Of a stretch of 64,000 nt of DNA, positions 41,898 to 51,852 are shown in pieces. Both the position numbers and the translations under genes were made by a program. A model generated the notes under the pieces. That model searched no databases, was not told the DNA's origin, and was given only the letters and a program-made list of their open reading frames with translations. The DNA comes from Roseovarius mucosus. GTDB taxonomy: Bacteria; Pseudomonadota; Alphaproteobacteria; Rhodobacterales; Rhodobacteraceae. The stretch's first letter is position 1; each line of letters begins with the position of its first letter. The stretch covers positions 3,299,501-3,363,500 of the forward strand of contig NZ_CP020474.1 of assembly GCF_002080415.1 (NCBI RefSeq), given 5' to 3'.

Positions 41898-44048
41898 TCA
41901 GTTGGACGGTTTTGGCGGGGCGGTTCTGGCACCGCCGATAGAGGCGGCAATCTCGACGCGGCGATTATCGGGCAGTTCGGAGACGGCCATCACGATGGCA
42001 TCGACACCATGGGTGCGCAGAAAGGCGGCAAAGGCGCGGCGCAGCGCGGCGGAAACCACCACGACCGCCTGTCGGCCCTGACCGGCCAGCGCTTCCTGCG
42101 CCTCGTTCAACTGGCCAAGGATCTGGCGCGTTAACCCCTGCTCGACGATCAGCCCGGCGCTCTCATGCTTGGACCGGGTCAACAAATCTTCGAGTTCGGG
42201 GGCCAGCGTGATCAGGTGCAGGCTATCTTTGAGTGGTGCAATCTGTTGCAAGAGTTGCGGGGCAAGCGCAGGGCGCAGCGCCTCGGCCATATCCTGCGGT
42301 TCGCTGAGGCGGGCGGACATGCCTGCCAGGTCTTCGAGGATGCGTGGCAGGTCGGCAATCGGCATCCGCTCTCGCAAGAGCGCGCGCAAAACGGCGGTCA
42401 GCACATGCAGCGGCACCAGTTTCGGCACCACGGATTCGACCAGCGTCGGGGCCGAGCGTTCCAGATTGTCCAAGAGCCCCTGCACGTCATCCGCGCCCAA
42501 GAGATCGGCGGCATGGGCATAAAGCATCTGGCTGAGATGGGTGGCGACCACAGAGGCGGGTTCAACCACGACGTAGTCATCCGCCTCGGCCTCGGTCTGT
42601 TGATGCGGCTGAATCCAGACGGCATCCATGCCAAAGGACGGGTCCTTGACCTCGATCCCGCGCAGCTTCCGGGTGGTGCCGCCGCCGGGCAGCGCCAGCT
42701 TGCGATCTGGATAGGCCATATCCTCGGCCACGATGGCCTGACGGATACGGATGCGGTAGCTGTTGGCAGGCAGGCCCATATCGTCGCGGATGCGCACGCC
42801 GGGAATGACAAAGCCCATGGCCGTCGACACTTCGCGCCGGATGCCGGTAATGCGCGATACGAGCGCGCCGCCGGCACCCTCTTCGATCAGGGGAATGAGG
42901 CCGAAACCGATCTGGATGGTGATGGGGGCATAATCCGTCACCTCTTCGGCGGTGATGGCCCCGCTTGTATCTGGGCGCGTGCCCGTCTGTCCGGCGCTTG
43001 CGCCGCCCGGGGCGGGAAGTGCTGCGCGACGCGGCGCTTGGCCGGGGGCAGCCGCAGGTGCGGTCTCACCGGGGGCGAGCTGTTTGCGGGTGGCCCAGGC
43101 TACGCCGCCTGCGGCAAGCGCTGCGATGAGAAAGAGCAGGTTCGGCATGCCCGGAATGAGGCCCATGATGGCCATGACCGCCGCCACGGGCAGCCACGCC
43201 CGGTGCATGCCGATCTGGCTGCCGATATGGCCCGTCATGTCTTTGGTCGAGGCCACACGTGTCACGATCACTGCCGTGGCGATCGAGAGCAAGAGCGACG
43301 GGATTTGCGCCACAAGACCATCGCCGATGGACAAGAGCACGTAGGTTTCCGCCGCTTGGCCCAGCGAGAGCCCGTGCTGTGCGGTGCCAATCACAATACC
43401 GCCCAGAATATTGGCGGCGAGGATCAGGATACCGGCAATGGCGTCACCCTTGACGAATTTCGAGGCACCATCCATGGCACCGTAGAAATCCGCCTCTTCG
43501 CCCACTTCGGCGCGGCGTGCGCGCGCTTGTTCCGGGGTTAGAATTCCAGCGTTGAGATCGGCGTCAATCGCCATCTGCTTGCCGGGCATGGCATCGAGGG
43601 TGAAGCGGGCCGACACCTCGGACACGCGACCGGCACCCTTGGTGATAACCATCAGGTTGATGATCACGAGGATCACAAAAACCACCAGACCCACAGCGAA
43701 ATTGCCGGCAATCACGAAATTGCCAAAGGCTTCGATCACCTTGCCCGCCGCCCCGCTGCCCTCGTGCCCCGAGGTCAGAACGATCCGCGTCGAGGCCACG
43801 TTGAGCGCAAGGCGGAACACGGTGGCAATCAGCAGGACCGACGGAAAAGACGAGAAATCAAGCGGACGGTAGCTATAGAGCGCGACCATCAGCACCAAAA
43901 GCGACAGAAGGATGTTGAATACAAAGAAAATGTCGAGCAGCGCCAAGGGCAGCGGCAGCACCATCATCGCCACAACGGCGAGGATGCCCACAGGCAGCAG
44001 GCCAGCCCCGAGTTGCGGGCGGTAAGAGGCACGGCTCAGCGCGGCCAT
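41898..44048 (-). CDS. flhA: Flagellar type III export gate protein FlhA
   Basis: FlhA is the largest export-gate protein. The 716-aa protein has about eight membrane segments in the first 330 residues with the family motifs FPSVLLIATVFRLALNVAST, RVSEVSARFTLDAMPGKQMA, EADFYGAMDGASKFVKGDAI and AGILILAANILGG, then the large cytoplasmic domain (GIEVKDPSFGMDAVWIQPHQ, VESVVPKLVPLHVLTAVLRA). I chose the ATG at 44048 with an AAGGG site; earlier in-frame starts lie within or upstream of the sigma-54 promoter at 44087-44103. First gene of its operon. Confidence 0.96.
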   Translation of the reverse strand: MAALSRASYRPQLGAGLLPVGILAVVAMMVLPLPLALLDIFFVFNILLSLLVLMVALYSYRPLDFSSFPSVLLIATVFRLALNVASTRIVLTSGHEGSGAAGKVIEAFGNFVIAGNFAVGLVVFVILVIINLMVITKGAGRVSEVSARFTLDAMPGKQMAIDADLNAGILTPEQARARRAEVGEEADFYGAMDGASKFVKGDAIAGILILAANILGGIVIGTAQHGLSLGQAAETYVLLSIGDGLVAQIPSLLLSIATAVIVTRVASTKDMTGHIGSQIGMHRAWLPVAAVMAIMGLIPGMPNLLFLIAALAAGGVAWATRKQLAPGETAPAAAPGQAPRRAALPAPGGASAGQTGTRPDTSGAITAEEVTDYAPITIQIGFGLIPLIEEGAGGALVSRITGIRREVSTAMGFVIPGVRIRDDMGLPANSYRIRIRQAIVAEDMAYPDRKLALPGGGTTRKLRGIEVKDPSFGMDAVWIQPHQQTEAEADDYVVVEPASVVATHLSQMLYAHAADLLGADDVQGLLDNLERSAPTLVESVVPKLVPLHVLTAVLRALLRERMPIADLPRILEDLAGMSARLSEPQDMAEALRPALAPQLLQQIAPLKDSLHLITLAPELEDLLTRSKHESAGLIVEQGLTRQILGQLNEAQEALAGQGRQAVVVVSAALRRAFAAFLRTHGVDAIVMAVSELPDNRRVEIAASIGGARTAPPKPSN

Positions 44049-44086
44049 CGGGTATCCCTTGTGTTGCATCACATCGGGGTAATCGG

Positions 44087-44103
44087 TGCAAATCGCGTGC
44101 CAA
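44087..44103 (-). promoter_or_regulatory. Sigma-54 promoter of flhA-flhF-fliA
   Basis: On the minus strand: TTGGCAC-GCGAT-TTGCA, a perfect match. The start near 44076 is about 28 bases upstream of the flhA ATG. Confidence 0.85.
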
Positions 44104-44143
44104 TTTTCGGGTCTCACGGCGGGGGGGTGGAATGGGCTTGGGG

Positions 44144-44161
44144 CTGGCACGCACCTTGCAG
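44144..44161 (+). promoter_or_regulatory. Sigma-54 promoter of flgP-flgT-flgA
   Basis: CTGGCACG-CACC-TTGCAG, a perfect match. It is divergent from the flhA promoter, with only about 41 bases between the two -24 elements, so one FleQ/FleT site could serve both. The start near 44172 is about 39 bases upstream of the next ATG. Confidence 0.85.
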
Positions 44162-44210
44162 GTCTGGCGCTGAAAACCGCGCCTGTCTGGCCCCGTCAAA
44201 AGAGGTTCCC

Positions 44211-44729
44211 ATGTTCTCCAGATTGCTTCGTCCCCTGCTCTTGCCGCTGGCCTTGATGCCGCTTGGTGCCTGCATGTCATCCGGTCGTGCGGTCGATGCC
44301 CTGCCTGCCGATGCCAGCCCCCGAACCGAGGCTGTGGCCCAGTTGCGGGATGATCTGTCGGGCCTGCCTGTGCCTGCGGCGGCGCAGGCACCTGAGGTGG
44401 TGCAATTCACCGGGCTTGGCCTGTCGCAGGTCTCGACCCAGCCGGGGGCCTCGATCAACGAGCGGCGCCTGATGGCGATCCGCGCTGCGCGGCTTGAGGC
44501 GATCCGCGATCTGACCGAGCAAATCCACGGCATCCGCATCAATTCCGAAAGCACGCTGCACGATCAGGTTCTGCGCAGCGACACGGTGCGCGCGGTGGTG
44601 GCAGGTGAAATCCGGGGGGCGCGCACCCTGCGGATCACGCCCAAAGGCGACGATTCCTTTGAGGTGGTGCTGGCACTTGATCCCGATACGGTCCGCTACA
44701 TCCTGCGCGCCGTGCGGCAGCGGGGCTAG
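44211..44729 (+). CDS. flgP: FlgP-like outer-membrane lipoprotein (LPP20 family)
   Basis: The 172-aa protein has a lipoprotein signal peptide (MFSRLLRPLLLPLALMPLGA, lipobox LGAC) and an LPP20-type domain (RRLMAIRAARLEAIRDLTEQ, IHGIRINSESTLHDQVLRSD, then GEIRGARTLRIT). In Vibrio, FlgP with FlgO and FlgT builds the H ring on the outer membrane around the flagellar base. The next gene is flgT, which supports the name; no flgO is seen. An AGAGG site precedes the ATG. Confidence 0.8.
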   Translation: MFSRLLRPLLLPLALMPLGACMSSGRAVDALPADASPRTEAVAQLRDDLSGLPVPAAAQAPEVVQFTGLGLSQVSTQPGASINERRLMAIRAARLEAIRDLTEQIHGIRINSESTLHDQVLRSDTVRAVVAGEIRGARTLRITPKGDDSFEVVLALDPDTVRYILRAVRQRG

Positions 44730-44732
44730 GCC

Positions 44733-45821
44733 ATGTGGGGGCATGTGTTTCGGCCGCAATTCTGGTTTCTGGTTCTGCTGAGCAGCCTCTTTTGTGCCGC
44801 GGCTGGGGCCAAAGAGGCAACGCTCTGGGTTGAGGCTGAGGGGCGGGCCTATGTCGCCTCTGCCGCCGATCAGGACGCGGCACGCCGCCGCGCGATTGGC
44901 GAGGCGCTGGTGACGGCGGCGCTGTCGGGTGGGGCGTCCTTGCGCGGTCATACCGCGATGGACAAGGGGCGTATCACCGCTGATCTGACCATTTTGCGCC
45001 CCACGGGGCGTATTCTGACCCACCGTGTCCTGTCTGCCCAGTTGCAGAACGGGGAATGGTTGGTGCGGGTCGCGGCGGAAGTTGGGCCGATGCCGGTGGG
45101 TGCCTGTGCGTCGCGCCGGCGGATGACGGTCAGCGCCACGCCGCCGCAAATCCGGGTAACCCCCGAGGCCTCGGCCTGGGCGGAACCCCTAGCGCAGGGG
45201 CTGGCACGCGACCTGATGGAGGTACTGCGCGCCCATCCTGATACCGATCTGGAACGGATCGCGCCCGTCTCTGCCGCGCCGGTTGCGGCGGCGCTGGATT
45301 ACACCGCGCTGACACGGGGGCAATCCCTGCCCGCGCCGGGCGATCACCGCATGAGCCAAAGCATCACCGTGGAGCGGCAAGGCAAGCTCTTGCGCCTCAC
45401 GCTTGACCTTGCGCTGATGGGGCAAGACGGCACCAACGTCACCCGCCGCTTTCAGCGCGAGGCCATGGTGCCGCGTGGCGGCTTTGCGGGCTATGTCGCG
45501 GGCCAGAGCCGCAGCCGCGCGGAAACCGATCTAACTGCTGGCCTCTTGCTAGAGGTGCGCGCCATGCTCGACGGTCTGGCCTGCCAACCCGCCGAGGCGC
45601 GTCTGGCGTTGGGTGCGGATGGGCTGAGCGTGCCCTTGGGGCGTCGGCATGGGCTGACGCGGGCAAGCCTTGCTTTTGTCGATGATCCCAATGACGGTTT
45701 CGGCCTGTTGGAAGTGGTCAGCCTCGACAATCGCCATACCACGCTACGCCCGCTCGATCCCACACGATCCCCGGCAAGTTTCAATGGCTTGCGGGTCTAT
45801 TTTGTCGAGGCGGGGCTGTGA
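44733..45821 (+). CDS. flgT: Flagellar H-ring protein FlgT
   Basis: The 362-aa periplasmic protein has a signal peptide (about residues 1-26) and the FlgT N-terminal pattern (VEAEGRAYVASAADQDAARR, RAIGEALVTAALSGGASLRG, GRILTHRVLSAQLQNGEWLV), a middle domain, and a C-terminal domain. A distant FlgT in R. sphaeroides interacts with MotB and FliL and is needed for rotation; those partners are also encoded here. It starts 3 bases after flgP and overlaps flgA. Confidence 0.82.
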   Translation: MWGHVFRPQFWFLVLLSSLFCAAAGAKEATLWVEAEGRAYVASAADQDAARRRAIGEALVTAALSGGASLRGHTAMDKGRITADLTILRPTGRILTHRVLSAQLQNGEWLVRVAAEVGPMPVGACASRRRMTVSATPPQIRVTPEASAWAEPLAQGLARDLMEVLRAHPDTDLERIAPVSAAPVAAALDYTALTRGQSLPAPGDHRMSQSITVERQGKLLRLTLDLALMGQDGTNVTRRFQREAMVPRGGFAGYVAGQSRSRAETDLTAGLLLEVRAMLDGLACQPAEARLALGADGLSVPLGRRHGLTRASLAFVDDPNDGFGLLEVVSLDNRHTTLRPLDPTRSPASFNGLRVYFVEAGL

Positions 45822-46516
45822 TCCGGGGCGGAATTGCTGTGGTTTTGGCCTGCCTCTTGCCCCTTGATGCAGCGGCTCTGGACGGACAGGCGGTGCAGGC
45901 GGTGATTGCGCAAGCGCTGCGCGATGCAGGGCAGGGGGGCGCGCCGGTGGTCTCGGCCAATCGGCCCTATCCCCCTTGTATGGACCCCCTCAACGTCGCG
46001 CCACATCAGGGCGGCTGGCAGGCGGTGCAAGTGACCTGCGCCAGCCCGGGTGGCTGGAGCCGGGTGATCCGGATCGAAGGCGGGGCCGCCGCGCCACGCC
46101 TGCCGGGGGTGACCGACGATGCACCGCAACGCCCCGCTCTGGTGCTGACCGAAAGCCTGCCGCGCGGCACCGTTCTTGAGGCCACGCATCTGCGTGAAGC
46201 CCCGATTGGCGCGCGCGCGCGGGGCGATCTGGTGATGTCGCCAGAGACGGCTATCGGTCGCCGCCTCAAAAGCAACTTGGGTGCCGGTCAGCCGCTTTTG
46301 GCGCGGCATCTGGAACATGACTGGCAGGTCGATGTGGGCGGCCCGGTGACGATTGCCACCGATCTCGGCGGTATTCGGATCGAGGCAGCAGGCGTCGCGC
46401 TGGAGCCCGGCCAGATGGGGCAGGATATCCGCGTGACCAATGCTGGCAGTGGCGAGGTGGTGCATGTCACCGTGACGGGACGCAACAAAGTGACGGTGCG
46501 TCCTAACATTCGGTGA
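45818..46516 (+). CDS. flgA: P-ring assembly chaperone FlgA
   Basis: FlgA helps FlgI form the P ring in the periplasm. The 232-aa protein has a signal peptide (about 1-21) and a C-terminal SAF-like domain (VLTESLPRGTVLEATHLREA, AIGRRLKSNLGAGQPLLARH, GQDIRVTNAGSGEVVHVTVT). The GTG start overlaps the flgT stop (GTGA). Its 3' end carries the FliA-type promoter of flgM. Confidence 0.9.
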   Translation: MIRGGIAVVLACLLPLDAAALDGQAVQAVIAQALRDAGQGGAPVVSANRPYPPCMDPLNVAPHQGGWQAVQVTCASPGGWSRVIRIEGGAAAPRLPGVTDDAPQRPALVLTESLPRGTVLEATHLREAPIGARARGDLVMSPETAIGRRLKSNLGAGQPLLARHLEHDWQVDVGGPVTIATDLGGIRIEAAGVALEPGQMGQDIRVTNAGSGEVVHVTVTGRNKVTVRPNIR

Positions 46517-46530
46517 AGACCTGCCGTTTT
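46503..46530 (+). promoter_or_regulatory. Sigma-28 (FliA) type promoter of flgM
   Basis: CTAA (46503-46506), 16 bases, then GCCGTTTT (46523-46530). It overlaps the flgA stop codon (46514-46516). The start would be near 46536, about 40 bases upstream of the flgM ATG. This gives flgM a FliA-driven feedback promoter in addition to read-through from flgA. Confidence 0.65.
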
Positions 46531-46576
46531 TCACTCCAAGAACAGCGCCCCAATGGCGCCTCACCGGAGAGATCAG

Positions 46577-46879
46577 ATGGTCGATTCAGTCAATTCTTCC
46601 CACGCCGCGCGACCGCGGCTCATGCCGGTCTCGACCGAGGCCTCACCGGGCGGTGCCAGCGGTGCCAAGGCACACAAGCCCGTCAGTGCGGTGGATTCCG
46701 TGAAACTCAGCTCTTCGGCCTCGGTCGGGGTGATCGAGAAAATGGTCGAGCAAGGCCCGCCCTTTGATGCCGAGCGTGTCTCGCGGATCAAAGAGGCGGT
46801 CGCCAACGGCAACTATCCGGTTGATGCCAAGCGCATCGCCGACAGCATTTTTCAGGACTACAGCGCGATGACGCGCTGA
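46577..46879 (+). CDS. flgM: Anti-sigma-28 factor FlgM
   Basis: FlgM holds FliA inactive until it is exported through the finished hook. The 100-aa protein has an unstructured Ser/Ala-rich N-terminal half and the FlgM C-terminal helices (EKMVEQGPPFDAERVSRIKE, AVANGNYPVDAKRIADSIFQ). The family pattern I..G.Y.vd...iA..i is clear. ATG 46577 has a GGAGAG site. Its target FliA is encoded at 40046. Confidence 0.93.
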   Translation: MVDSVNSSHAARPRLMPVSTEASPGGASGAKAHKPVSAVDSVKLSSSASVGVIEKMVEQGPPFDAERVSRIKEAVANGNYPVDAKRIADSIFQDYSAMTR

Positions 46880-46892
46880 GACAAGGCAGAGC

Positions 46893-47273
46893 ATGACCTA
46901 CTTTGAAATTACCCTCTACGCGCTCGCGGTGCTTTGCATGATCACCCTGCCGCTGCTTGTGGCGGTCTCGGTTCGGATCGCGCGAATGTTGGCGCATCTG
47001 AGCGGACAGGTCCTGCGGTTGAGCGATCCGGAGATTGACCATATCGCACGGCGTCTGGGTCACAGACTGGGCCTGAGCGACGAGGCATCGCTGATGAGCA
47101 TCGCCGACCGCATGGACGAGATGCGCCGCGATTTCGACTGGCTGGTGAGTGACCGCATGATCGAACAGGCCATCGACATGGCCCGATTTGGCCAAAAGCC
47201 CGACAGCATCGCCCGCAACACCGGCATTAGCGCCTCGGAGCTGGAAGCAATCCGCAAGCTGCGCAAGCACTAA
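46893..47273 (+). CDS. Small membrane protein with DUF2802-like C-terminus at the flgN position
   Basis: The 126-aa protein has one N-terminal membrane segment (about 5-27, TLYALAVLCMITLPLLVAVS), a helical middle, and a C-terminal segment (EQAIDMARFGQKPDSIARNT, GISASELEAIRKLRKH) with the DUF2802 pattern known from proteins near flagellar and chemotaxis genes. In many genomes the gene after flgM is flgN, an export chaperone; this membrane protein is clearly different. It is 13 bases after flgM and ends the flagellar locus before a terminator. Confidence 0.7.
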   Translation: MTYFEITLYALAVLCMITLPLLVAVSVRIARMLAHLSGQVLRLSDPEIDHIARRLGHRLGLSDEASLMSIADRMDEMRRDFDWLVSDRMIEQAIDMARFGQKPDSIARNTGISASELEAIRKLRKH

Positions 47274-47304
47274 GCGCAAACAAAGTACGAACCTGTAATA
47301 ATCA

Positions 47305-47336
47305 CGCCCCGGCCATAGGCCGGGGCGTTTTCTTTT
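47305..47336 (+). terminator. Intrinsic terminator closing the flagellar locus
   Basis: A perfect 10-bp stem CGCCCCGGCC / GGCCGGGGCG (47305-47327) with loop ATA, followed by TTTTCTTTTT. It marks the border between the flagellar superlocus and the core genome. Confidence 0.93.
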
Positions 47337-47342
47337 TGCGCG

Positions 47343-47639
47343 TCAGCCCACTAGCCCGTCGAACTTGCGCGCGAGTTTCACGTCAAGGCTGCTCAATCCG
47401 TCCACATCATGTGTGGTCAGCGTAACCTCGACACGGGAATAGACATTGAACCATTCGGGATGGTGGTTCCACTTCTCGGCCCAGATCGCGGCACGGGTCA
47501 TGAACCCCATAGCTTCGGGAAAGTCGCTGAATTTATAGGTCTTGGAGATGGCATCACGCCCCTCGACCATGGCCCAGCCATTCTCCAAAAGCGGTGCCAG
47601 CGTTGTCTTGCGGGCGGTGTCGCTGAGCTTCTCGGTCAT
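47343..47639 (-). CDS. phhB: Pterin-4-alpha-carbinolamine dehydratase
   Basis: This enzyme dehydrates the carbinolamine formed when phenylalanine hydroxylase oxidises tetrahydropterin, thereby regenerating the cofactor. The 98-aa length and the active-site block [20 protein letters not shown] followed by [15 protein letters not shown] are diagnostic. The start overlaps the stop of the upstream GNAT-like gene on the same strand by 4 bases. No phenylalanine hydroxylase gene is nearby. Confidence 0.93.
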   Translation of the reverse strand: MTEKLSDTARKTTLAPLLENGWAMVEGRDAISKTYKFSDFPEAMGFMTRAAIWAEKWNHHPEWFNVYSRVEVTLTTHDVDGLSSLDVKLARKFDGLVG

Positions 47640-48820
47640 TCGTGATCCTCCTGTGCGGTCTTGCGGAACGGCCCATAGCTGGTGAGGATATCTATATCCT
47701 GGTCAACTGCGGCACGCTCGGCCTTGAGATACTGCGCCACCGCCTCGGCAAAGCCGGGATCGCGCAGCCAATGCAGCGAATGTGTGGCCACCGGCAGATA
47801 GCCGCGCGCCAATTTATGTTCGCCCTGCGCGCCAGCCTCTACTCTTTGCAGACCCTGAGCAATCGCAAATTCGATAGCCCGGTAATAACAGAGTTCGAAA
47901 TGCAGGCAGGGATGATCCTCGATCGCGCCCCAATACCGGCCATAAAGCGCCGATGCGCCGATCAGGTTCAAAGCACCCGCTATAGGTTGCCCGTTTCGCA
48001 AGGCGAGGATCAGCAATATATCATCGCGCAGCGTTTCATGCGCACGGGTGAAAAAGGCGCGGGTGAGATAGGGCGTGCCCCATTTGCGCGCGCCGGTGTC
48101 CTGATAAAAGGCCCAGACCGCGTCCCAGTGTTCGGGCAGGATCTGATCGCCGGTCAGGGTCACAATCTCGCCGCCGAACTCTGCAGCGCGGGCGCGTTCC
48201 TTGCGGATCGCTTTGCGCTTGCGCGAGGATAGATCGGCCAAAAAGGCGTCAAAATCGGCATAGCCGCGATTGATCCAGTGATATTGCTGGCTGCGCCGGG
48301 GCAATAGGCCAAGGGCCGCGCCCGCCTCTGACTCTGCTTGCGTGCAAAATGTGATATGCAGCGATGACAGCCCATTGCGCAGCGCCACATCGCGCGCGCC
48401 CTCAATCAATGCTGCGCGCCCCGTGTCCTCATACCCCGGACGGGTTAACAGGCGGCGGCCTGTCGCGGGGGTAAAGGGCACGGCGATCTGGAATTTCGGG
48501 TAATAGCGCCCGCCCGCACGTTCATAGGCATGCGCCCAGTTGTGATCAAAGATGTATTCGCCTTGAGAGTGGGATTTTAGGTAAAGCGGGGCCACGGCGA
48601 TGATCTGACCATGCTGTTCGGCGCTCAGGTAATGCGGTTGCCAACCGCTGCCCGTGCCGACCGAGCGGCTGTCTTCCAAGGCCTTGAGAAAGCGGTAGGT
48701 GGTGAAAGGATCGTCTGGCCTGCCTTCGGCGGTTTCGGGACAGGCGCAGGCATCCCAAGCCACCTGCCCGATGTCGGACAGGCGCTCATGCAGGGTGACG
48801 GTGATCTGATCTTGCGTCAT
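47636..48820 (-). CDS. FemAB/GNAT-like protein of the DUF482 family
   Basis: The 394-aa protein belongs to the COG3146 type: [16 protein letters not shown] near the start, [40 protein letters not shown], and [12 protein letters not shown] with [20 protein letters not shown] and [14 protein letters not shown] toward the end. The fold is a double GNAT as in peptidyl-aminoacyl transferases; the substrate is not known. It is translationally coupled to phhB. Confidence 0.85.
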   Translation of the reverse strand: MTQDQITVTLHERLSDIGQVAWDACACPETAEGRPDDPFTTYRFLKALEDSRSVGTGSGWQPHYLSAEQHGQIIAVAPLYLKSHSQGEYIFDHNWAHAYERAGGRYYPKFQIAVPFTPATGRRLLTRPGYEDTGRAALIEGARDVALRNGLSSLHITFCTQAESEAGAALGLLPRRSQQYHWINRGYADFDAFLADLSSRKRKAIRKERARAAEFGGEIVTLTGDQILPEHWDAVWAFYQDTGARKWGTPYLTRAFFTRAHETLRDDILLILALRNGQPIAGALNLIGASALYGRYWGAIEDHPCLHFELCYYRAIEFAIAQGLQRVEAGAQGEHKLARGYLPVATHSLHWLRDPGFAEAVAQYLKAERAAVDQDIDILTSYGPFRKTAQEDHE

Positions 48821-48875
48821 CTGCCCTGACGGTTCCTTTGCCCCGGCGGATTAATTGGGTCACGCGGCGCGCGGA

Positions 48876-49643
48876 TCAAGCCGGGTGATCGGGCAAATAG
48901 CGCTCAAAGGTGATATTGTCGGCATGTTTGCGCGCCTCCGCCTCGGCCTCTGGGCTGCGCACGGTCCAGCAGAGGATCGCGGCCCCCTTGGCGCGCAGGG
49001 TGTCTAGGCGCGGGGCGGTCAGATCGTCGATGTCATGGCTGACAAAGCAAGCGCCACTTGCCTCGTAATCCGGGATGTCGCGCAGACGCGCGCGGGTTTC
49101 TGCGCGCAACAGCGGCCAATCCTCGGGCGTGTAGGCGCAAGTAACGATACCGCGCGGCGTATCGGGGGCAAGTTGGGCCATCTGCACCACCATATCCGGG
49201 TTGAAAGACATGACTGCAACCGGCCCCACATAGCCCGCAAGCGCCGCTGCGGTGGCGGCCTCGAGCGTGCCACAGCTTGCGCCCATTTGCCCCTGCTGAT
49301 CCTTCAGCTCGATCAAGAGCGGGACGCGGCCTGCCACAAGGTCAAGGATCTGTGGCAGGTCGGGTATCCCCTCATCCCCGCCCAAAAGCGGGATTTGCGC
49401 GAGGTCCGCCGCATCGCGTTGGCGCACCGGGCCTTTTTCCGCCGTAAGCCGGCCAAGGTCGTAGTCGTGAAACACTATCGCCTGATTGTCACGGCTCAGT
49501 TGCAGGTCGATCTCGATCCCATAACCTGCCGCAATTGCCGCTGCGATACCTGCGCGTGAATTCTCGGGGCGACCATCGGTCACGTCATGCAGGCCGCGAT
49601 GGGCCAGCGGGATACGGCGGAAACCGTCGGGCAGCGCGCTCAT
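48876..49643 (-). CDS. Glycerophosphodiester phosphodiesterase family protein
   Basis: The 255-aa enzyme should hydrolyse glycerophosphodiesters to glycerol-3-phosphate and alcohol. Active-site residues are visible: His in LAHRGLHD, the Glu-Asp pair in GIEIDLQLSRD and His in IVFHDYDLGRLT, then LLIELKDQQG and VAVMSFNPDMV. No signal peptide, so it is probably cytoplasmic. It overlaps the upstream RidA gene by 4 bases. Confidence 0.9.
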   Translation of the reverse strand: MSALPDGFRRIPLAHRGLHDVTDGRPENSRAGIAAAIAAGYGIEIDLQLSRDNQAIVFHDYDLGRLTAEKGPVRQRDAADLAQIPLLGGDEGIPDLPQILDLVAGRVPLLIELKDQQGQMGASCGTLEAATAAALAGYVGPVAVMSFNPDMVVQMAQLAPDTPRGIVTCAYTPEDWPLLRAETRARLRDIPDYEASGACFVSHDIDDLTAPRLDTLRAKGAAILCWTVRSPEAEAEARKHADNITFERYLPDHPA

Positions 49644-50101
49644 TTGATTTGGAATACCCCGTCGATTTCCACCGCCACGCCAAAAGGCAATGAGGGGGCC
49701 GAAACAGCGGCACGCGCGTGTTTGCCTGCATCGCCCAAGGCCTCTCCGATAAAGTCGGACGCGCCGTTGATGACGGCGGGTTGCTGGGTGAAATCGGCGG
49801 TTGAGTTGACGAAACCCGTCAATTTCACCACCCGAACCAGCCGGTCAAGATCACCGCCGCAGGCTGCTTTGACCTGCGCCAAAAGGGCAATCGCACAGGC
49901 GCGCGCGGCCTTGGCCCCATCCGCCACGTCAAGATCATCGCCCAGTTTGCCGGTCAAGAGCGTGTCGCCCTCCTTGGCAATCTGGCCCGAGACAAAAAGC
50001 ATGTCACCGGCCTGCACATAGGGCACGTAATTGGCGGCGGGGGCAGGGGCCTCGGGTAGGGTTACGCCCATCTCGGCAAGCTTTTTCTCGAACTGGCTCA
50101 T
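49640..50101 (-). CDS. RidA (YjgF/YER057c) family protein
   Basis: RidA proteins hydrolyse reactive enamine/imine intermediates. The 153-aa protein has the family blocks YVQAGDMLFVSGQIAKEGDT, ARACAIALLAQVKAACGGDL, VVKLTGFVNSTADFTQQP and a C-terminal VAVEIDGVFQI. The Arg that binds the carboxylate in enamine-hydrolysing members (usually R105) is not obvious, so activity is uncertain. It is coupled to the phosphodiesterase gene. Confidence 0.88.
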   Translation of the reverse strand: MSQFEKKLAEMGVTLPEAPAPAANYVPYVQAGDMLFVSGQIAKEGDTLLTGKLGDDLDVADGAKAARACAIALLAQVKAACGGDLDRLVRVVKLTGFVNSTADFTQQPAVINGASDFIGEALGDAGKHARAAVSAPSLPFGVAVEIDGVFQIK

Positions 50102-50201
50102 ATCTTTGTCTCCCTTCTGACTACATTGGCGGGACGCTAACGGCAGAGCGCGGCGAAGGAAATCGGAAATCCGACAGGACGCGCGCGATTTGCGCCCAAA
50201 G

Positions 50202-50228
50202 AAAAACCCCCGCCCGTCAAGGCGAGGG
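50202..50228 (-). terminator. Intrinsic terminator of pckA
   Basis: On the minus strand CCCTCGCC pairs with GGGCGGGG (8 bp including one U-G pair), followed by TTTTTC. It lies 25 bases after the pckA stop. Confidence 0.85.
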
Positions 50229-50253
50229 TCCAGGCGTTCCCGAATGGGGGGGC

Positions 50254-51852
<1,599 letters not shown>

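Noticed and set aside
42165..43541. 458-aa plus-strand frame opposite flhA
   Set aside because: flhA is unambiguous on the minus strand.
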